Notes: generated from the sequence alone by a model not told the origin. A stretch of DNA of 64,000 nucleotides from Marthasterias glacialis (GCA_911728455.2 OU452229.1:9352811-9416810); one strand, 5' to 3'; numbered from the stretch's first letter, positions 31,317 to 43,753 are shown. Numbers and translations are program-made.

Positions 31317-32391
31317 AGTTCTATCTCTGCCATTTCAACATCGCATGTATGGTGGTGATTGTAGTGTCCCTAGCCGCTTGCGCCGTCAATGGCGCAATGT
31401 CGCGTCGTGCCGTCACAGTGTCACGTTGTGCCGTCACATAGTCGTATCATGCCGTTGCATTGTTGCGTCATGCCGTCGCTTAGTTTTGTACAGAATGCAT
31501 AGTGCCGTCGCATAGTCGCGTCGCGACGGTGACGGATACAATCACCACCATACATGCGACTTTGAAATGGCAGAGATAGAATTCCATGAGCGGCTGTATA
31601 TAAGATTTGAGAAATGCAACGAAAGTGTGGCCTCTGCGGTGATTGAGCACACGGGTTAAGTATAACTCAGCTTGGAACACAGAGGGAGTGCGTGAAAAAA
31701 ACTGATCGGTCCCAAACGGCGGCTACTGCATGTAAAAAAGCAGTGACTTGACAATGCGACGGCACGATGCGACGGCACAACATGACTTTGCGACAGCATG
31801 ACGCGACTATGTGACATTGTCGCGTTGTGCCATCGCATTGTCGCCCGGAAGCAGTTTTACTGTAAAATTCAGTGTTTGACAAAAGAGGGCGCACTTAAAA
31901 TGCGGGACGCGACAATGCGACGGCATGACGCCACAATGCGACGGCATGACGCGACTATGCGATGGCAAGACAAGACTATGCGACGGCACGACGCGACAAT
32001 GCGACGGCACGATGCGACTATGCGACGGCACGACGCGACAATGCGACGGCACGACGCGACTATGCGACGGCACGACGCGATTATGCGACGGCACGGCGCG
32101 ACAATGCAAGGGCACGACCGACAATGCGACGGCACGACGCGACAATGCGACGGCACGATGCGACGGTGCGACGGTGACGGATACAATCACCACCATACAT
32201 GCGACTTTGAAATGGCAGAGATAGAATTCCATGAGCGGCTGTATATAAGATTTGAGAAATACCACGAAAGTGTGGCCTCTGCGGTGATTGAGCACACGGG
32301 TTAAGTATAACACAGCTTGGAACACAGAGGGAGTGCGTGAAAAAAACTGATCGGTCCCGAACGGCGGCTACTGCATGTAAAAAAGCAGTGA
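31317..32391. repeat. 21-bp minisatellite flanked by direct and inverted 222-bp repeats
   Basis: A 222-bp sequence occurs directly at 31525-31746 and 32170-32391 with few differences. Part of it is present inverted at 31317-31372. Between the direct copies, about 31895-32168, runs a 21-bp unit, CGACGGCACGACGCGACAATG and variants. The same motif in the opposite sense occurs near 31385-31525. The open frames in all phases come from the unit length being a multiple of three. Confidence 0.75.
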
Positions 32392-32544
32392 ATAAATGCG
32401 GAATTGCCTTTGACACAAAAACGATATCTTCGGCTGAGCCAGAAGGGCGAAAACGACACCCTGTGGATTTCATCGGACACACGCAGGTACCCCTCCCGAG
32501 CCGCAGGACCCAGCCATTCTAGACGCTATGTTAGGCGGGTCTGA

Positions 32545-32612
32545 GGATTTTGCTCTTATTCGATTAGACATTTGGCTGGAGCAATACGTTGCTCTGTCAA
32601 CTAAGCTATTCC
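32545..32612 (-). repeat. Truncated tRNA-like sequence
   Basis: On the minus strand, GGCTGGGGAATAGCTTAGTT and GACAGAGCA resemble a tRNA acceptor and D-arm with an A-box. No B-box follows. It is probably a tRNA-derived repeat fragment. Confidence 0.35.
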
Positions 32613-33002
32613 CCAGCCATTATGTTGATTGGCGGTTCACTTATGCCAATCATCTCTTGCTCTGTAGGGCCAGGTCAGGGGTATATAAACAGTAGGCCCT
32701 ATCTGCTATATATCTAGATTAAGCTATATGTTTATAATATAAATTAGGTCAGGAGGGCCTTAACTTTTGATTTAAACCGGCCCTTCATCAGATACAAAGA
32801 CAACAAACAAAATGTGCATATAAAACACATCCACAGGGAAGGACACCAAAGGATTATGGGAAGAAATCCTAAGGTAGCCAATAAGAGTGCGGGAAGTGAA
32901 GAAATGTGGCGCTGTAAGGCACACGATAGGACATCTTGAGTGGTAGATTGGCTTCTTGTGGTGGAGGTCTAAAAACAAAGGAGTTTACATTATTTAAGTA
33001 TT

Positions 33003-33095
33003 ATACTTGGGTGGGATTCGAATTGTCCACCCCTGCACTCTAGAGCTGATGTCCAAACCACTAGACCACCAAGCGTGCCCAATGACGGGAGGCCA
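33003..33095 (-). repeat. tRNA-derived SINE head
   Basis: On the minus strand, GGTGGTCTAGTGGTTTGGAC (A-box region) and TTCGAATCCCACC (B-box region) match the head of the SINE at 41341-41550, as does the leader GGCCTCCCG. The body is missing. Confidence 0.6.
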
Positions 33096-33674
33096 TTTAG
33101 TTTTATCCAGGACTTGAAAATCCTTATCACAAAAACAATGAAACTTACTTATAATAAAAATAATAATAACAATCGATGCAAATATGACGTATTATATACA
33201 GTACAATTTTGTTTTGGTATTTGGGATTCAGGGACTACTCTGAATTGTCAATGTCTTTAAATTCCCCTCCCCTCCTTTATTTATTGAAAATTTATTTTCG
33301 ACGCTCAACCATTTAGCTTGAGCCACCCACCCACACTTCGTGCGGCACCCCCCCCCCCCCCCCGCCAAGACGGGCCAAGAAAAACAAAAATAAAACAGAA
33401 GAAGGAAAAACCCGTTGTAGTTGAGATGCTAAAGAGATGAAACAAATGTACTCTTTCCACATTTCAATTTAGAAAATCAACAATGATTTTGAGGCATGTA
33501 TACGTGAAACCACACAATCACTCTGGAAAAGTTGCTTGGTATGTAACGCAGTCGTATGATTACAAAACGAACTTTTATAAGTCAATGGGTTTATCGCGGA
33601 AAGAACCCGTTAAGCGTCGTTTAGGGCAACCATTCGGAAGCTTCAGATTGGGCAATATGCCTCTGCGAACTATT
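33096..33674. other. Intergenic or intronic sequence, no gene seen
   Basis: AT-rich sequence with a 17-bp C-run near 33347-33363. The short open frames have no recognisable content. Confidence 0.5.
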
Positions 33675-33845
33675 CTCCATATAACGGCATAGAGTGTATG
33701 ACTTTCTTCGTATAACGGCATTGAGTGGATAACCATCTTCGTGTAACGGTATTGAGCGGATAATATCTTAGTAAAATGGCATTGAATGGATAACTGTCTT
33801 TGTATAACGGCCTTGTGTGGATAATTTTCTTCATTAAAACGGCGT
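33675..33845 (+). repeat. 31-bp minisatellite, about 6 units
   Basis: Units of about 31 bp built on ATAACGGCATTGAGTGGATA start near 33680, 33711, 33742, 33774, 33804 and 33836. They have diverged from each other. Confidence 0.65.
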
Positions 33846-36800
33846 GCGTGCATGGTTGTAATAGAATGTTCCTATCAAAAATATCCCTTGTTTAAAAGGA
33901 ATTTAGACCAATCGATTACTCTGACATCTAAGTACAACAATACTGAGTTCCAAAGTACCTGGATCAAGTACTCGTAGCAAGTAGGAGACATTATTGGTTA
34001 TTTACTAAATTAAAAATGGACAAAAAAGGGGATGAAAATCAATATGCTTTTTTCCACAGAGCTATGTCCTTTTATTCCATGCATTATCATCAGCTTCAGG
34101 CTTTTTGGTGTTGAGGAGTATGCAGATGGACTTGTGGATAAGTCGTCAAATATTGTTTGCAAGGTCTCAGTGTCCCCTCAGAATAAACAGTTTGTGTTAT
34201 TAGAAATGTCATTGAATGTTGGAAATGAGCGAAATTGGGTAAAAGCACACACAGCCGCTATGGAACCGGAGGTAGCCAATATGCGTGCGCGTGCAAGGTA
34301 GTGATATTATTAGGAGCCACGACGTACTTAGTTTGGCCTGTAATTTTGTACTGCAAACACCGAGTCTATCATCCCTACTGCACACATCAGGGTCGGGCCA
34401 AAACTTAAATAACGTAGACATGTTGTTCTTTATCCGGATACAATAATGGTATCAGTTAATAAACAATAACTTTAAGGTTTGGTTGTATCACTGGAGACTC
34501 AAGATTGGAAATAATAGTAACAGGTATCTTGAGTGGCGCATTCGAAGGTACAGCCAAGAATAGTTAATTAGCTTTTACTACTTGGACTCATCTGGGACCT
34601 TGGATTTTGTGATTCTGAAGTTTGATTGTATTTGATTAGATTATCTGGATCCCAACGATCAAATCGCAAGGTCTGAATACAATGGGTAACGGGTAATTTG
34701 AGAAGACCAACATTGTAAATGTATCCTTTGATCAACGTGTTTCACTAGTTTGAATGGCGTAGTGCGTAGGCCTATTGACATGACAAAAGGTACCGACCCT
34801 ATTGTCCCAACAATTTGTGAAATCGGAATAAGCATGTCAAAAACGAGTCAACCTTGACAATCTTTATTCCTATATTATGGTAGGTTTATTGTTAACCAGC
34901 GGAGGGGAATGAATTTTCGAATCCATAAGCTAATGATGCATTATACCTTTTAAGATTAATACTAGAAAATAGAAAACAACTAACAGTACGTATTCAAAGT
35001 TAAGGAATTTACACGTTAATAAAATCAGAGAAAAAATGAAATAAAAAGTTACATTAAAAAAGCTCCCCCATAATAAGCTCCCCCCTTTTTGAAATTCAGA
35101 GAATGAAAAAATAATAACATTAATACAAATAATAATGATAAGAGGTTCAATAAACCCAAACCAAATTCGACTACAAAGTAGATTAGTAAGATATGTATTT
35201 GATGGCCATGTACAACAAGTAATCATATTGAAGTAGGCTATAGTAGTTAACGAAGAAAGACACGCATGAAATACTGTGTGGGTTTACCATAACATTTTGA
35301 AGAAGTAGCAAGTCGGGGTGGGGGTGTCTGTGATGATGACAGTAGGGGAAGGGGTAAGGGGCGACCTCCGTTACCCTTCCATCTAAAAACCTCACTGCAA
35401 AGACAAAATCCAAAAGGGATAGTTCTTATTAGCAAGAGGTAGCAACAAACAAGGACTGATTGAGCTCATAAGTGATGAACTAAGGAAAATGGATCGCAAC
35501 GTGGTCATTTCCCCTGAGGATGCAAACGTATGGTTAAAGATGCAGTTAAAGACCCGTGTTATCGCTTCAACACTTTCATTGTGATCTCCTTCACCACAGA
35601 CAAGCAGAAAACAAGGAATTAAATCCGTTTGGACAACACGGAATAATACGCCTTGTCAAACAGGGCAGTTGTTTACAGGTATCTTGGAGGCAAGCAACTG
35701 CACTGCCTGCAAAAGGAGCAGTTTGGTAGTACCTGTCCCCATTACCAGGACATTCTGTCGCAACTACGGCCCCATTTAATGAGACCGTAGTCGCGAGCCA
35801 GCAGTACAGTCCCGTGATAGTTGTAACACTATCACGGCATGGGAAGGAACACAACGACAAACATTTAACGTGCCCCCTTGAAACGTGTGACAGTCCATAT
35901 AAACCAGTCTTAAATTTAGCTATAGTGACAGTAAAATAATGTTATTTTATTAGTTTTTTTATTTGTTTATTTATTGTATTTTTATTTTAAATGTTACTCC
36001 TTATGTCCAAAAGTACCACAAACCATTGAAATACCTTTTTTGGAAATTGTTTCTGGTTGGGCTGTTTTTTTCGTTGCCCGACTGCAAGCACCTTTTCCCC
36101 ATAACAGTATACTGCTTTGACAGGTCTTGAAATATTTTGAACTTTTCGCATTTTATCACCTCCCATTTGTTTCCATTATTACCGGCAAGGTCAAGAGTCG
36201 CTGCTCGGGTTGGAAGAAATTATAACGTGTATTAGGGGCACACAACAGTCCGAAGAGATGAACCGAGCACAACATCAGATGCTCCCAGTTTTAGTGATGG
36301 AAAAGGGGTTTAATTATTAAAGCATTACTGTTACACTGTGTATTTTTGGTAAATAAAGCCTCACTGGAAATGTTTGGTGTTTTTCATTGAATATTTTCAT
36401 ATATTTGAAACAACTGACTATAGTGGTTAGACGAAGCACAACTTTTCGCATATTTACAACACAACATTTTCTCTCTGCACTTGCTTAAAGAAATACCCAA
36501 TATTTACACCATTATATGGTATTGCTTGCCTGGAGGCTAGTATTGCTTGTCCATTTTTGTGCGTGTGACTGAACCGAAGTCGCAAGCTAGAATGACCTTT
36601 CACGCTTTCCTGGGCATTCTTCCCTAGCTATTTGACGTAACATTCCTTCTTTAAATGTTCTAACAGACAGATTTTGCCTGTATACAACCGTAACGCAGGC
36701 AAATAGAATTCTTCTTTTCAAGCTCGTTTTTGGATGGATTCGATAGATAAAGATTGCGTGAATGTCACACATGAGCACACCAATAATTGAGCAACATATT

Positions 36801-36864
36801 CGAAGATGGGACGTACGTGGGTCATAAGAAATATAGATTGTGACAAGATCACCTTCGGGATGCC
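33846..36864. other. Long stretch without a supported gene
   Basis: AT-rich DNA. At 35436-35580 the reading NKQGLIELISDELRKMD faintly recalls a protein common in marine invertebrate repeats, but it breaks off. A possible polyadenylation site AATAAA lies near 36352. I see no splice-flanked coding segment. Confidence 0.45.
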
Positions 36865-38386
36865 TCTCCTGCCATCATCCAATATTTAACAAAAATCCTT
36901 AACATGTCTCTCGGGCGTAGGTATAATATTCCAAAAGGAATAAAGAGAGTTTATACATTTGATGCAGGAAACTTTCGCCCAATATCAATCTTGCCAATGT
37001 GATAAGTTTTTGTATGAGTATAGTAAAGAACGTGAACTCATGCACTCTAATCAATCAGGATTTCATCCAATGCACTTTGAACCAACTATTCTTGCCAAAC
37101 TGATTAACCAGTGGAGCAAAAACATTTAGAGTGGTGGTCTGAATGGGGTTGCTTTCATAGACCTGTGGAAGGCGTATGACACAATTAACAACGACATCCT
37201 TCTTGTTAAACTAAGTTCGCTTGGCTGTTCAGCAAGTCCTTTGTAGTGGTTTTCCAGCTACCTGTCAGGTTGCATACATAATGTTGTTTTAACGGTGTAC
37301 CACAGGGCTCTATCCTAGGTCCACTTCTGTTTTTTATAAAGTTTAACTCCATTCCTTCTTCGGTCAGTAATGGTGTTGTTGACACGTTTGCCGATCGCTT
37401 GCTGTAACACAGATTTGTAGCTGGCTGAATAAAAAATCGCCTTGTTTTAAACTACGACAAAACCAATCTGATGATATTAGGATCTAGAGCGAATGTTAAT
37501 GACATTGATGACTTAAGAGTGGAGGTACGCTGCATTGTTCTTAAACGAGTTCATAGGGAAGGTTGTAAGTACTGTACAAGCTAAGTTAGGGTTAGGTATG
37601 ATTTGCCGTGTGAAACCATATTGTTCCTGCTTGCTCTTTCAAAATTACAGCTCAAAAATCTGGTCCGAATATTTCACATGCACACAGAAAAGTTCAAGCT
37701 ACCAAACGTGCTGCCAGATTAATGTTAGGTAAAGGCTGTAATACTCCTTCTGATGTGTTATACTTATAATAGGCTGGATGCCCTTAAAAACCGTTGCAGT
37801 ACCTGCGAGCAGTACTTATGTACACATGTACCAACAATCTTGCCCCTTCTAATACCTCGTGGAAGATTTAAAGACCATTAAAAGATCAGATATGCATGGT
37901 TACAAGACAAGTGACTGATGACAAATTTTCCATTCCAAAATGTAAAACTGATTGCTTAAAACATAGTCCGTTTGTTGCCTGGGTTACTACATGGAACGGT
38001 TTAATTAAGAACAGCTACCAGATCAGCGACTAAATTACTTCTTGTTAATCCTTGATCAAAACAAACATGTTAAGTTGTTAGTAATGTGTTGTAGTTTTAA
38101 TCATTGACATTTATTTGCTTACTTTTGTTATGGTTCGCATTTCTGTTTTTATTCTTAAATATTTCTGTTTTTGTTTTTAAATTTGTTTTCCTCTTCATAG
38201 AGAATTTAATTGCTTTTATTTCTAAACTGTAGTTGTCTTTTGCTCCTTTTAATTTACGTTTTTATTTCTCATATCACTTTATCTTTCTTTCCATTGTTAT
38301 TCTCAGGGCACCATGGGAGAATTGTATATGAACGGTCTACCCTGAAAACAGGTAGAAATGAATTTAAAAAATAAATAAATAAAACT
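36865..38386 (+). pseudogene. CR1/Jockey-like LINE reverse transcriptase and 3' end (decayed)
   Basis: In shifting frames the sequence reads NFRPISILPM near 36975, NQSGFHP near 37050, and GVAFIDLWKAYDTINNDILL near 37145-37205 (first catalytic Asp). [13 protein letters not shown] near 37297-37335 and TFAD near 37390 follow; the catalytic pair after Ala is damaged. The end has GGTCTACCCTGAAAACAGG and an (AAAT)3 tail at 38370-38386. The motif spelling is of the CR1/Jockey group, not the Tx1 type of E1-E5. Many stops show old age. Confidence 0.7.
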
Positions 38387-39794
38387 CTAGGTGATTAATT
38401 AAAAAACAAAAAATTGCAGCAAATATTTTAAACTATGGTTCAAGAGGCTGAGAGAGTTATTAATATTTTTGAGTATATTCGAACATTTATCATTTTGCTA
38501 TATATGAATCCTTTTTTACTGCGGTGCGTCCTACAAAACTGAGTTCACGCAAAACGTTTGTTTGTGTCACGGACATACCCTATGATTATAATCAAAGCAC
38601 ATCTTTTTGTGTATCCTCTTTTTCGTTGTTATGTCCTCCAGTGCTCTAGTCTTGTAAAATTTTGTGTTAAAATCTTTTTGAAGAGTACAATAAGAAGGTG
38701 TTACCGTAAACATATAAAACGTCAAACAAAAAACAAAACGAAATAAACCTTTTTATTTGTTATAACAAAAAGAAAGAAAACTGAGATCCCACATCAGTAG
38801 TTATCGAGGTACAGATTTTGAATAACAGGTTGAAAGTATTTCAATAAACCTACATTCTAAAACTGAGGGTTATAATAATACACTTTGGTATCTGTTTATA
38901 TTACGATTAACTATATAGGAAGAAGCTCGTCACCAAGGCTGTGGATATCTATATTGTGCTTGCTTTTCATTGGCCCAATTATCATAATTTACCAGACAAG
39001 GTCACACTATTTCTGCTTTACTATTCTTCCCATGTGGTAGCACACATGCTACGTTGCAAAACAAACGTGGTCCACAAAATTTGACTCTAGTAAGGATTAC
39101 TGTTTAAGCCCGATAGGTATTACATCCTGGCCTCGTCAGGCTTTACGACCTCCATTTTGTTAAATATCCCAGCAAGCACTTATTAGGTTTGTACGGTTTA
39201 ATTTTTTATTTATTTTGAAGGTACAAAAATTAAAATCATCAATAAGTTACAACAAAACAAAAATTGACAAATTGTAATACGACACATATAAACAATACCT
39301 AAAAAGCCCTCAAGGGTCAATTAATACCACACCAACAAAATACTTTCATATGAGACCTTTAAATTATCTTTATCATACTTGTGATTAATCTGGAAAAATG
39401 TTCGGTATGGTTTAAAATAATTGAACTGAATAAATACAACTGATCCCGTCATGTAAGGCTGACGTAGTTCAACTATAAACAACGCCAGTTCAAATATTGG
39501 AATTGACGTTTTAGTTATAACAGTTATTAGAAGCCAGCAAGCAGTGCAATAATAAGCTAGTTTTTCTTTTTTGGTTCACACATTGAGCAATTACAAAATT
39601 ATTGACCTGTTAAGGATAGATTTATTGTTTCAATAACGTTAATTTATGTCGTAAGAATTGTATTGTTAAGAAGAGGGTACTGATAGGTTAAGCACCGAAA
39701 TGCCAGATTCCACACGCGTCAATCATTGCTTACACAAAATTATTAGGGTTCTCGGTAGGCCTAATTATTATTTTCCCAAGTAACAAGCTTAAAA
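38387..39794. other. AT-rich stretch without a supported gene
   Basis: No domain, splice-flanked frame or clear repeat was recognised. Short open frames here look random. Confidence 0.45.
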
Positions 39795-40290
39795 CTTACA
39801 GGACGTTCAAAAAGAATTTTGAGAAAGAGCCATATTTATGCTATGTTAACAATCCTCAATATCGTAATATAGGTTTAGATGTTCAGCTTATAAATTGCAA
39901 ATTGGGAGATATAAAGGGTTTAGAATTTAATAATCGTATTTGTCCTAATTGTTTGGAAGATGTTGAAATGGAAATTCACTTTGTTTGCTTTTGTATAACG
40001 TATTAAGAAAGAATATGATGCAATTGGCCAAAGTTACAAAAAACTTAGCATTTTATCTGAAAAGGACAATTATTTTTTATGAGTTCATATTATGAGTATT
40101 CATAAACTGTGTTCCGTAGTACATATTCTCTGCTTTTAAGTTAAAGGAAAACCAACTATAATCTGTTTATGTTGAAGCTAATCTTGCCTTCTTTGCCATA
40201 ATGTAAAACCTAAGTTATTTCTTTCTTTGTTGTAACCCTTCCCCAGGGTATAGGGTATGTTTCGTTTTTGGAACAAAAATCAATCAATAT
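39795..40290 (+). pseudogene. LINE ORF2 C-terminal remnant
   Basis: The frame RTFKKNFEKEPYLCYVNNPQ, then RNIGLDVQLINCKLGDIKG, then RICPNCLEDVEMEIHFVCFC (about 39803-40002) matches the C-terminal zinc region seen after many invertebrate LINE reverse transcriptases. CPNC...EIHFVCFC provides the Cys/His ligands. The 3' part ends near AAATCAATCAAT, a simple tail. The upstream polymerase is absent. Confidence 0.5.
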
Positions 40291-40820
40291 CAAAAAGTTA
40301 TTAACATTATTATTATTTTTAATAGATTGTTCCATTTTGCTTAAAGCCTTCCCAGTTTCTTATGCAAAATCTATTACCTGTTTACATTGTACCCCTCTGT
40401 TTTGTTATTTGTGTGGTTGACAATATAACTGATTTGTACGTTTTCCCATTAAAGGGGGATGGGGATCTAAACTGTATGCTAAGACTCAAATGCAGCTTCG
40501 GTATTTGGGGGGAGGGGCTGTAAAGTTTTACGTCACAATATTATTCAGAATACAAGTTTGACTGACTTTACATGAGTTGATATTTAATCCGCCCACTTCC
40601 AACAATGCCACAGTATTTCATATATACAATCAAGGGCGTCAATCCATCCGTACAGCCCCCCCCCCCCCCCCCCCCCACCCACCCAACACACACACACAAT
40701 TTGCAAAGTGGGAATAAAGTTTTGCCTGTATTTGACTAATTCATAAAAATTAACCAAGCAAAATGAGAGCAAAGCTTAAAAACTCAATATGCACACTTCA
40801 TTTTATGGATTTCCACAATA
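40291..40820. other. AT-rich spacer with C-run
   Basis: No gene seen. A C-run of about 26 bp near 40650-40676 is followed by a short CA repeat. Confidence 0.5.
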
Positions 40821-40986
40821 AGGAAATAAAAGAGTGGCGAGAAGGTCTTAATTGGCCGTTTAAAACCATCAGTGTCGCGGCCTGTGTGATATAAAGACCC
40901 AAGCGGAAGGCGAGGGCCTTTACGGCCGCGACACTGTAAGGTTTTAAACGGTCGATTCAGACCGAGTCACCAGTCTTTTATTCCCA
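40821..40986. mobile_element. Foldback MITE of about 165 bp
   Basis: Inverted arms of about 60 bp carry GGCCGTTTAAAACC and CAGTGTCGCGGCC on the left with their complements on the right. The outer ends are AATAAAAGA on both arms. The spacer is about 40 bp. No coding sequence is present. Confidence 0.65.
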
Positions 40987-41009
40987 TTCAGAAATGCCCA
41001 TTTTTGTTA

Positions 41010-41193
41010 AGTAATAAAATGTCAATTTGCCTTACACCGATGTGTGATAAGCACTGTATACTCGGTGTCGAGTCCTGTGGAAAAAAAACACAGGCAACTC
41101 GGGTGGGATTCGCACCCACGACTCCCGCATGTCTAGAGTAGATGTCTTAACCACTAGACCACCGAGCACACCCGCTGACGAGGGGCCAGTTCC
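41010..41193 (-). repeat. tRNA-derived SINE, minus copy
   Basis: Read on the minus strand: leader GGCCCCTCGTCAGCGGG, A-box region GGTGGTCTAGTGGTTAAGAC, B-box region GGTGCGAATCCCACC, then a body with CACAGGACTCG, CAGTGCTTATCACAC and GGTGTAAGGCAAATTGACA. It meets a plus-strand body copy head to head at about 41195. Confidence 0.7.
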
Positions 41194-41198
41194 AGTTT

Positions 41199-41300
41199 CC
41201 ACAGGACTCGAAAGCACTGAGTATACAGTGCTTATCACACATTGGTGTAAGGCAAATTGACATTTATATTCATTCCCCCGATGCAAATATTAACATCTAT
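41199..41300 (+). repeat. SINE body copy, headless
   Basis: CACAGGACTCGAAAGCACTG through GGCAAATTGACATTTATATT repeats the body of the neighbouring SINEs on the plus strand. The tRNA-like head is missing, giving an inverted pair with the minus copy. Confidence 0.65.
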
Positions 41301-41335
41301 CTAATTGTTGAGGTACCTGCCGCTAATAAAACTGG

Positions 41336-41550
41336 ATTCGAACTGGCCCCTCGGCTCGGTGGTCTAGTGGTTAAGACATCTGCTCTAGTCATGCGGATGT
41401 CGTGGGTTCGAATCCCACCAGAGTTGCCTGTGGTTTTTCACACAGGACTCGAAAGCACTGAGTAGACAGTGCTTATCACACATCGGTGTAAGGCAAATTG
41501 AAATTTATATTCATTCCCCTATGCGATTATTAACATCTATTTAATAAAAT
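41336..41550 (+). repeat. tRNA-derived SINE, plus copy
   Basis: The most complete copy: leader GAACTGGCCCCTCGGC, A-box region GGTGGTCTAGTGGTTAAGAC, B-box region GTGGGTTCGAATCCCACC, then the body CACAGGACTCGAAAGCACTG and GGTGTAAGGCAAATTG. The head resembles tRNA-Glu or a similar tRNA. RNA polymerase III would be expected to transcribe it if active. Confidence 0.75.
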
Positions 41551-42249
41551 GTCGAAACAAAATCACAGACAGACACAACAAACCTTGCTCGCTTTGCAAT
41601 GACGTTACCTATGCAGTAACGTTACCCTATGTTTTTATGAGCCCCAGCTTTGCACTATGGACACTATTATATGTTAACTAGTGTAACCCTCTGCCCAAAT
41701 GTGTTGACGCCCTTTTGTTCCAGTTTAAAATGACAGTGAAGTTCATATAGGCACCCAGATTTCATGTGCATAGTGCACTAATCGAACCCAAGCGTAAGTG
41801 GGCACCATTCTATGTGCATCAATGGTTCCAATGCCAAACTGGGCATCTACTAATTGTCTTGGTGTATTTATTGTATTTATTACATGCTATTCGACATCCA
41901 CTTCTGATACTTTTTTAAATTATCTCATGATTTGTTAGTTTACATGTATACACATCAATATTTATCATTACCGTGGAAACCTCACAAACTGGAAAGTAAG
42001 CATGGGCTGACAATTATCAAGGGAATAAAAAAGAGAAATTATACTTATTGGCAATATTTATGAAGCCTGACAAGGTTTGGGTGTACGCTCAATACATATA
42101 TATATTTAAGTTACTTTTCTATGGGAAGTCGTCAATCACAAGGCCCTAAACCAGGCCAGGCCAGGAATTTAAAATGGAGGAAAGGGGATAAGAGAAGAGG
42201 ACATTATTAAGTGGAAAGATGACTATTGATATTGCGTTTAAATTGAGGC
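41551..42249. other. Stretch without a supported gene
   Basis: Nothing recognised apart from short simple-sequence runs. Confidence 0.5.
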
Positions 42250-42660
42250 AGATTATAAGAGGCAGGGAATCAGGATACATGTAGTGAATTCCAAAGTAAG
42301 GCAGTATGTGGGAAGATGCTGGATGAGTACCACTGAGTATTGGCTTTGGCGACAGCTACAGTTGTACAAAGATGTGAATGGGCAGAGAAATGTATGGTTC
42401 GGCAAAAGGAACGGTTAGGTGGAACAACCAGTGAAATTTTTTTGAGCATCTGCTTGTATAATATATGTGGCAAAAAAAGGAGAACTGGGGTGGGGGCTCA
42501 ACGAGGCCAGAGAGCCGACGGGGAAAGAGTTCCAAGAGATGAAACCCATTCATGTCGAATAAATTTGCAACACGTCTCTGAATTATGTCAAGCAAAGACA
42601 AATAATGAAGCTGGAACACCAGCCAAGATACGGCTAAAGTGTTCCATGACATGACGTAGC
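42250..42660 (-). pseudogene. LINE ORF2 C-terminal remnant, minus strand
   Basis: On the minus strand two frames together read AGVPAS, SLLDIIQRRVANLF, then VVPPNRSFCRTIHFSAHSHL and SSIFPHTALLWNSLHVS. This order (IQRRA, PP..F.R.TR, FFPRTA.LWNSLP) is the usual C-terminus of CR1/Jockey-like LINEs. At least one frameshift and one stop are present. Confidence 0.65.
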
Positions 42661-43109
42661 CTTAGTGAACATGGTCTTAACTTATGAAATGGAATAATGT
42701 TTACGTTGACAAACTGCTCGTTATTTAATCATAGGGAAAATGATTATGTTAATCTTTAATAGAGTACGCATGGGCACTGAAAAAACACCTGATAAAACAT
42801 CTCTGCTCCTCCACATTACTGTCACAATAAGAATGAGTAAATTTCATCATTGAGTTTGATTATCTGCCAATCACTGGCAATTTACGAGACGGTCAAAGAA
42901 GGAAATGGACTATCACACCCACACAAAGGTTAATATATCGAAAAACTACGTCTTTGTGTTCTTATGCGTTTGGGCCCAAACATTGTGTCATTTTGAGAGA
43001 GATAACCATTTTAACATTTTTATTCACAGACAACTTCGCAAATACTTTTGTACGCACGCGTTAGCCGTGGTATGAGGTGCATGTTTTTTTTTATAGTGAC
43101 AGAAGACCA
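42661..43109. other. Stretch without a supported gene
   Basis: No gene or repeat recognised. Confidence 0.5.
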
Positions 43110-43260
43110 GGGCTTGATTTCGCAAAGAACTAAGATTGATCTTAACTGCGTACCACTCTTAATTGCTAAGCAAAGTGTGATGTCACAATACAAATCACTA
43201 TGGAAATACTGACAACTCATCTTAAGATGAATCTTTGTGCTTTGTGAAATCAACCCCAGC
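43110..43260. mobile_element. Short MITE with inverted ends
   Basis: GGCTTGATTTCGCAAAGAAC plus following bases at the left are matched by the complement of ATCTTTGTGCTTTGTGAAAT and flanks at the right, giving arms of about 40 bp. The 65-bp centre is non-coding. A clear target duplication was not found. Confidence 0.5.
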
Positions 43261-43686
43261 ATACACCTCACTCCATTTGCGTGCGTAAAAAGTAATTGTG
43301 AAGTTGATAACATTTGACTTTGTCTTATGGTTCAAACCCGAAGTTCAAATAAAGCATGTTTATGCAAAGCTTTGGTTGGTTAGTTCTTTTGTAATCCATT
43401 TTTTTCTTCTTTTTTTTCACAGTCATTTCCCTTTTTTGGTTTTGATGTATCCCCTTTCTACTGTCTTTTACCTTTTCATTCTAGTGGTTCTTTTTCCCCT
43501 TTTAAGATTAATGTTTAAAAATAAAATTGTATTTTTGTATATAGGCCTATATTATTTGTGTGTGTGTGTGTGAAACTGTCAAATAAACAATATGATTATA
43601 CGGTTTAAGACAATTTTCATGTGATAATTTTTCATATTAGTCCTTTGTGTTAACTTATCGGTATTTTTTCTCTCCCCCGTCCCCCC

Positions 43687-43687
<1 letters not shown>

Positions 43688-43753
<66 letters not shown>
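43688..43753. repeat. (CT)n microsatellite
   Basis: About 66 bp of CT dinucleotides with a few C interruptions at the left. Confidence 0.95.

Noticed and set aside
31798..32325. Frames of 99-172 residues with an MRRHDAT pattern
   Set aside because: Product of the 21-bp minisatellite; open in several phases on both strands.
35591..35860. An 89-residue Cys-rich minus-strand frame
   Set aside because: No recognisable family, no signal peptide pattern or splice context. Likely chance.
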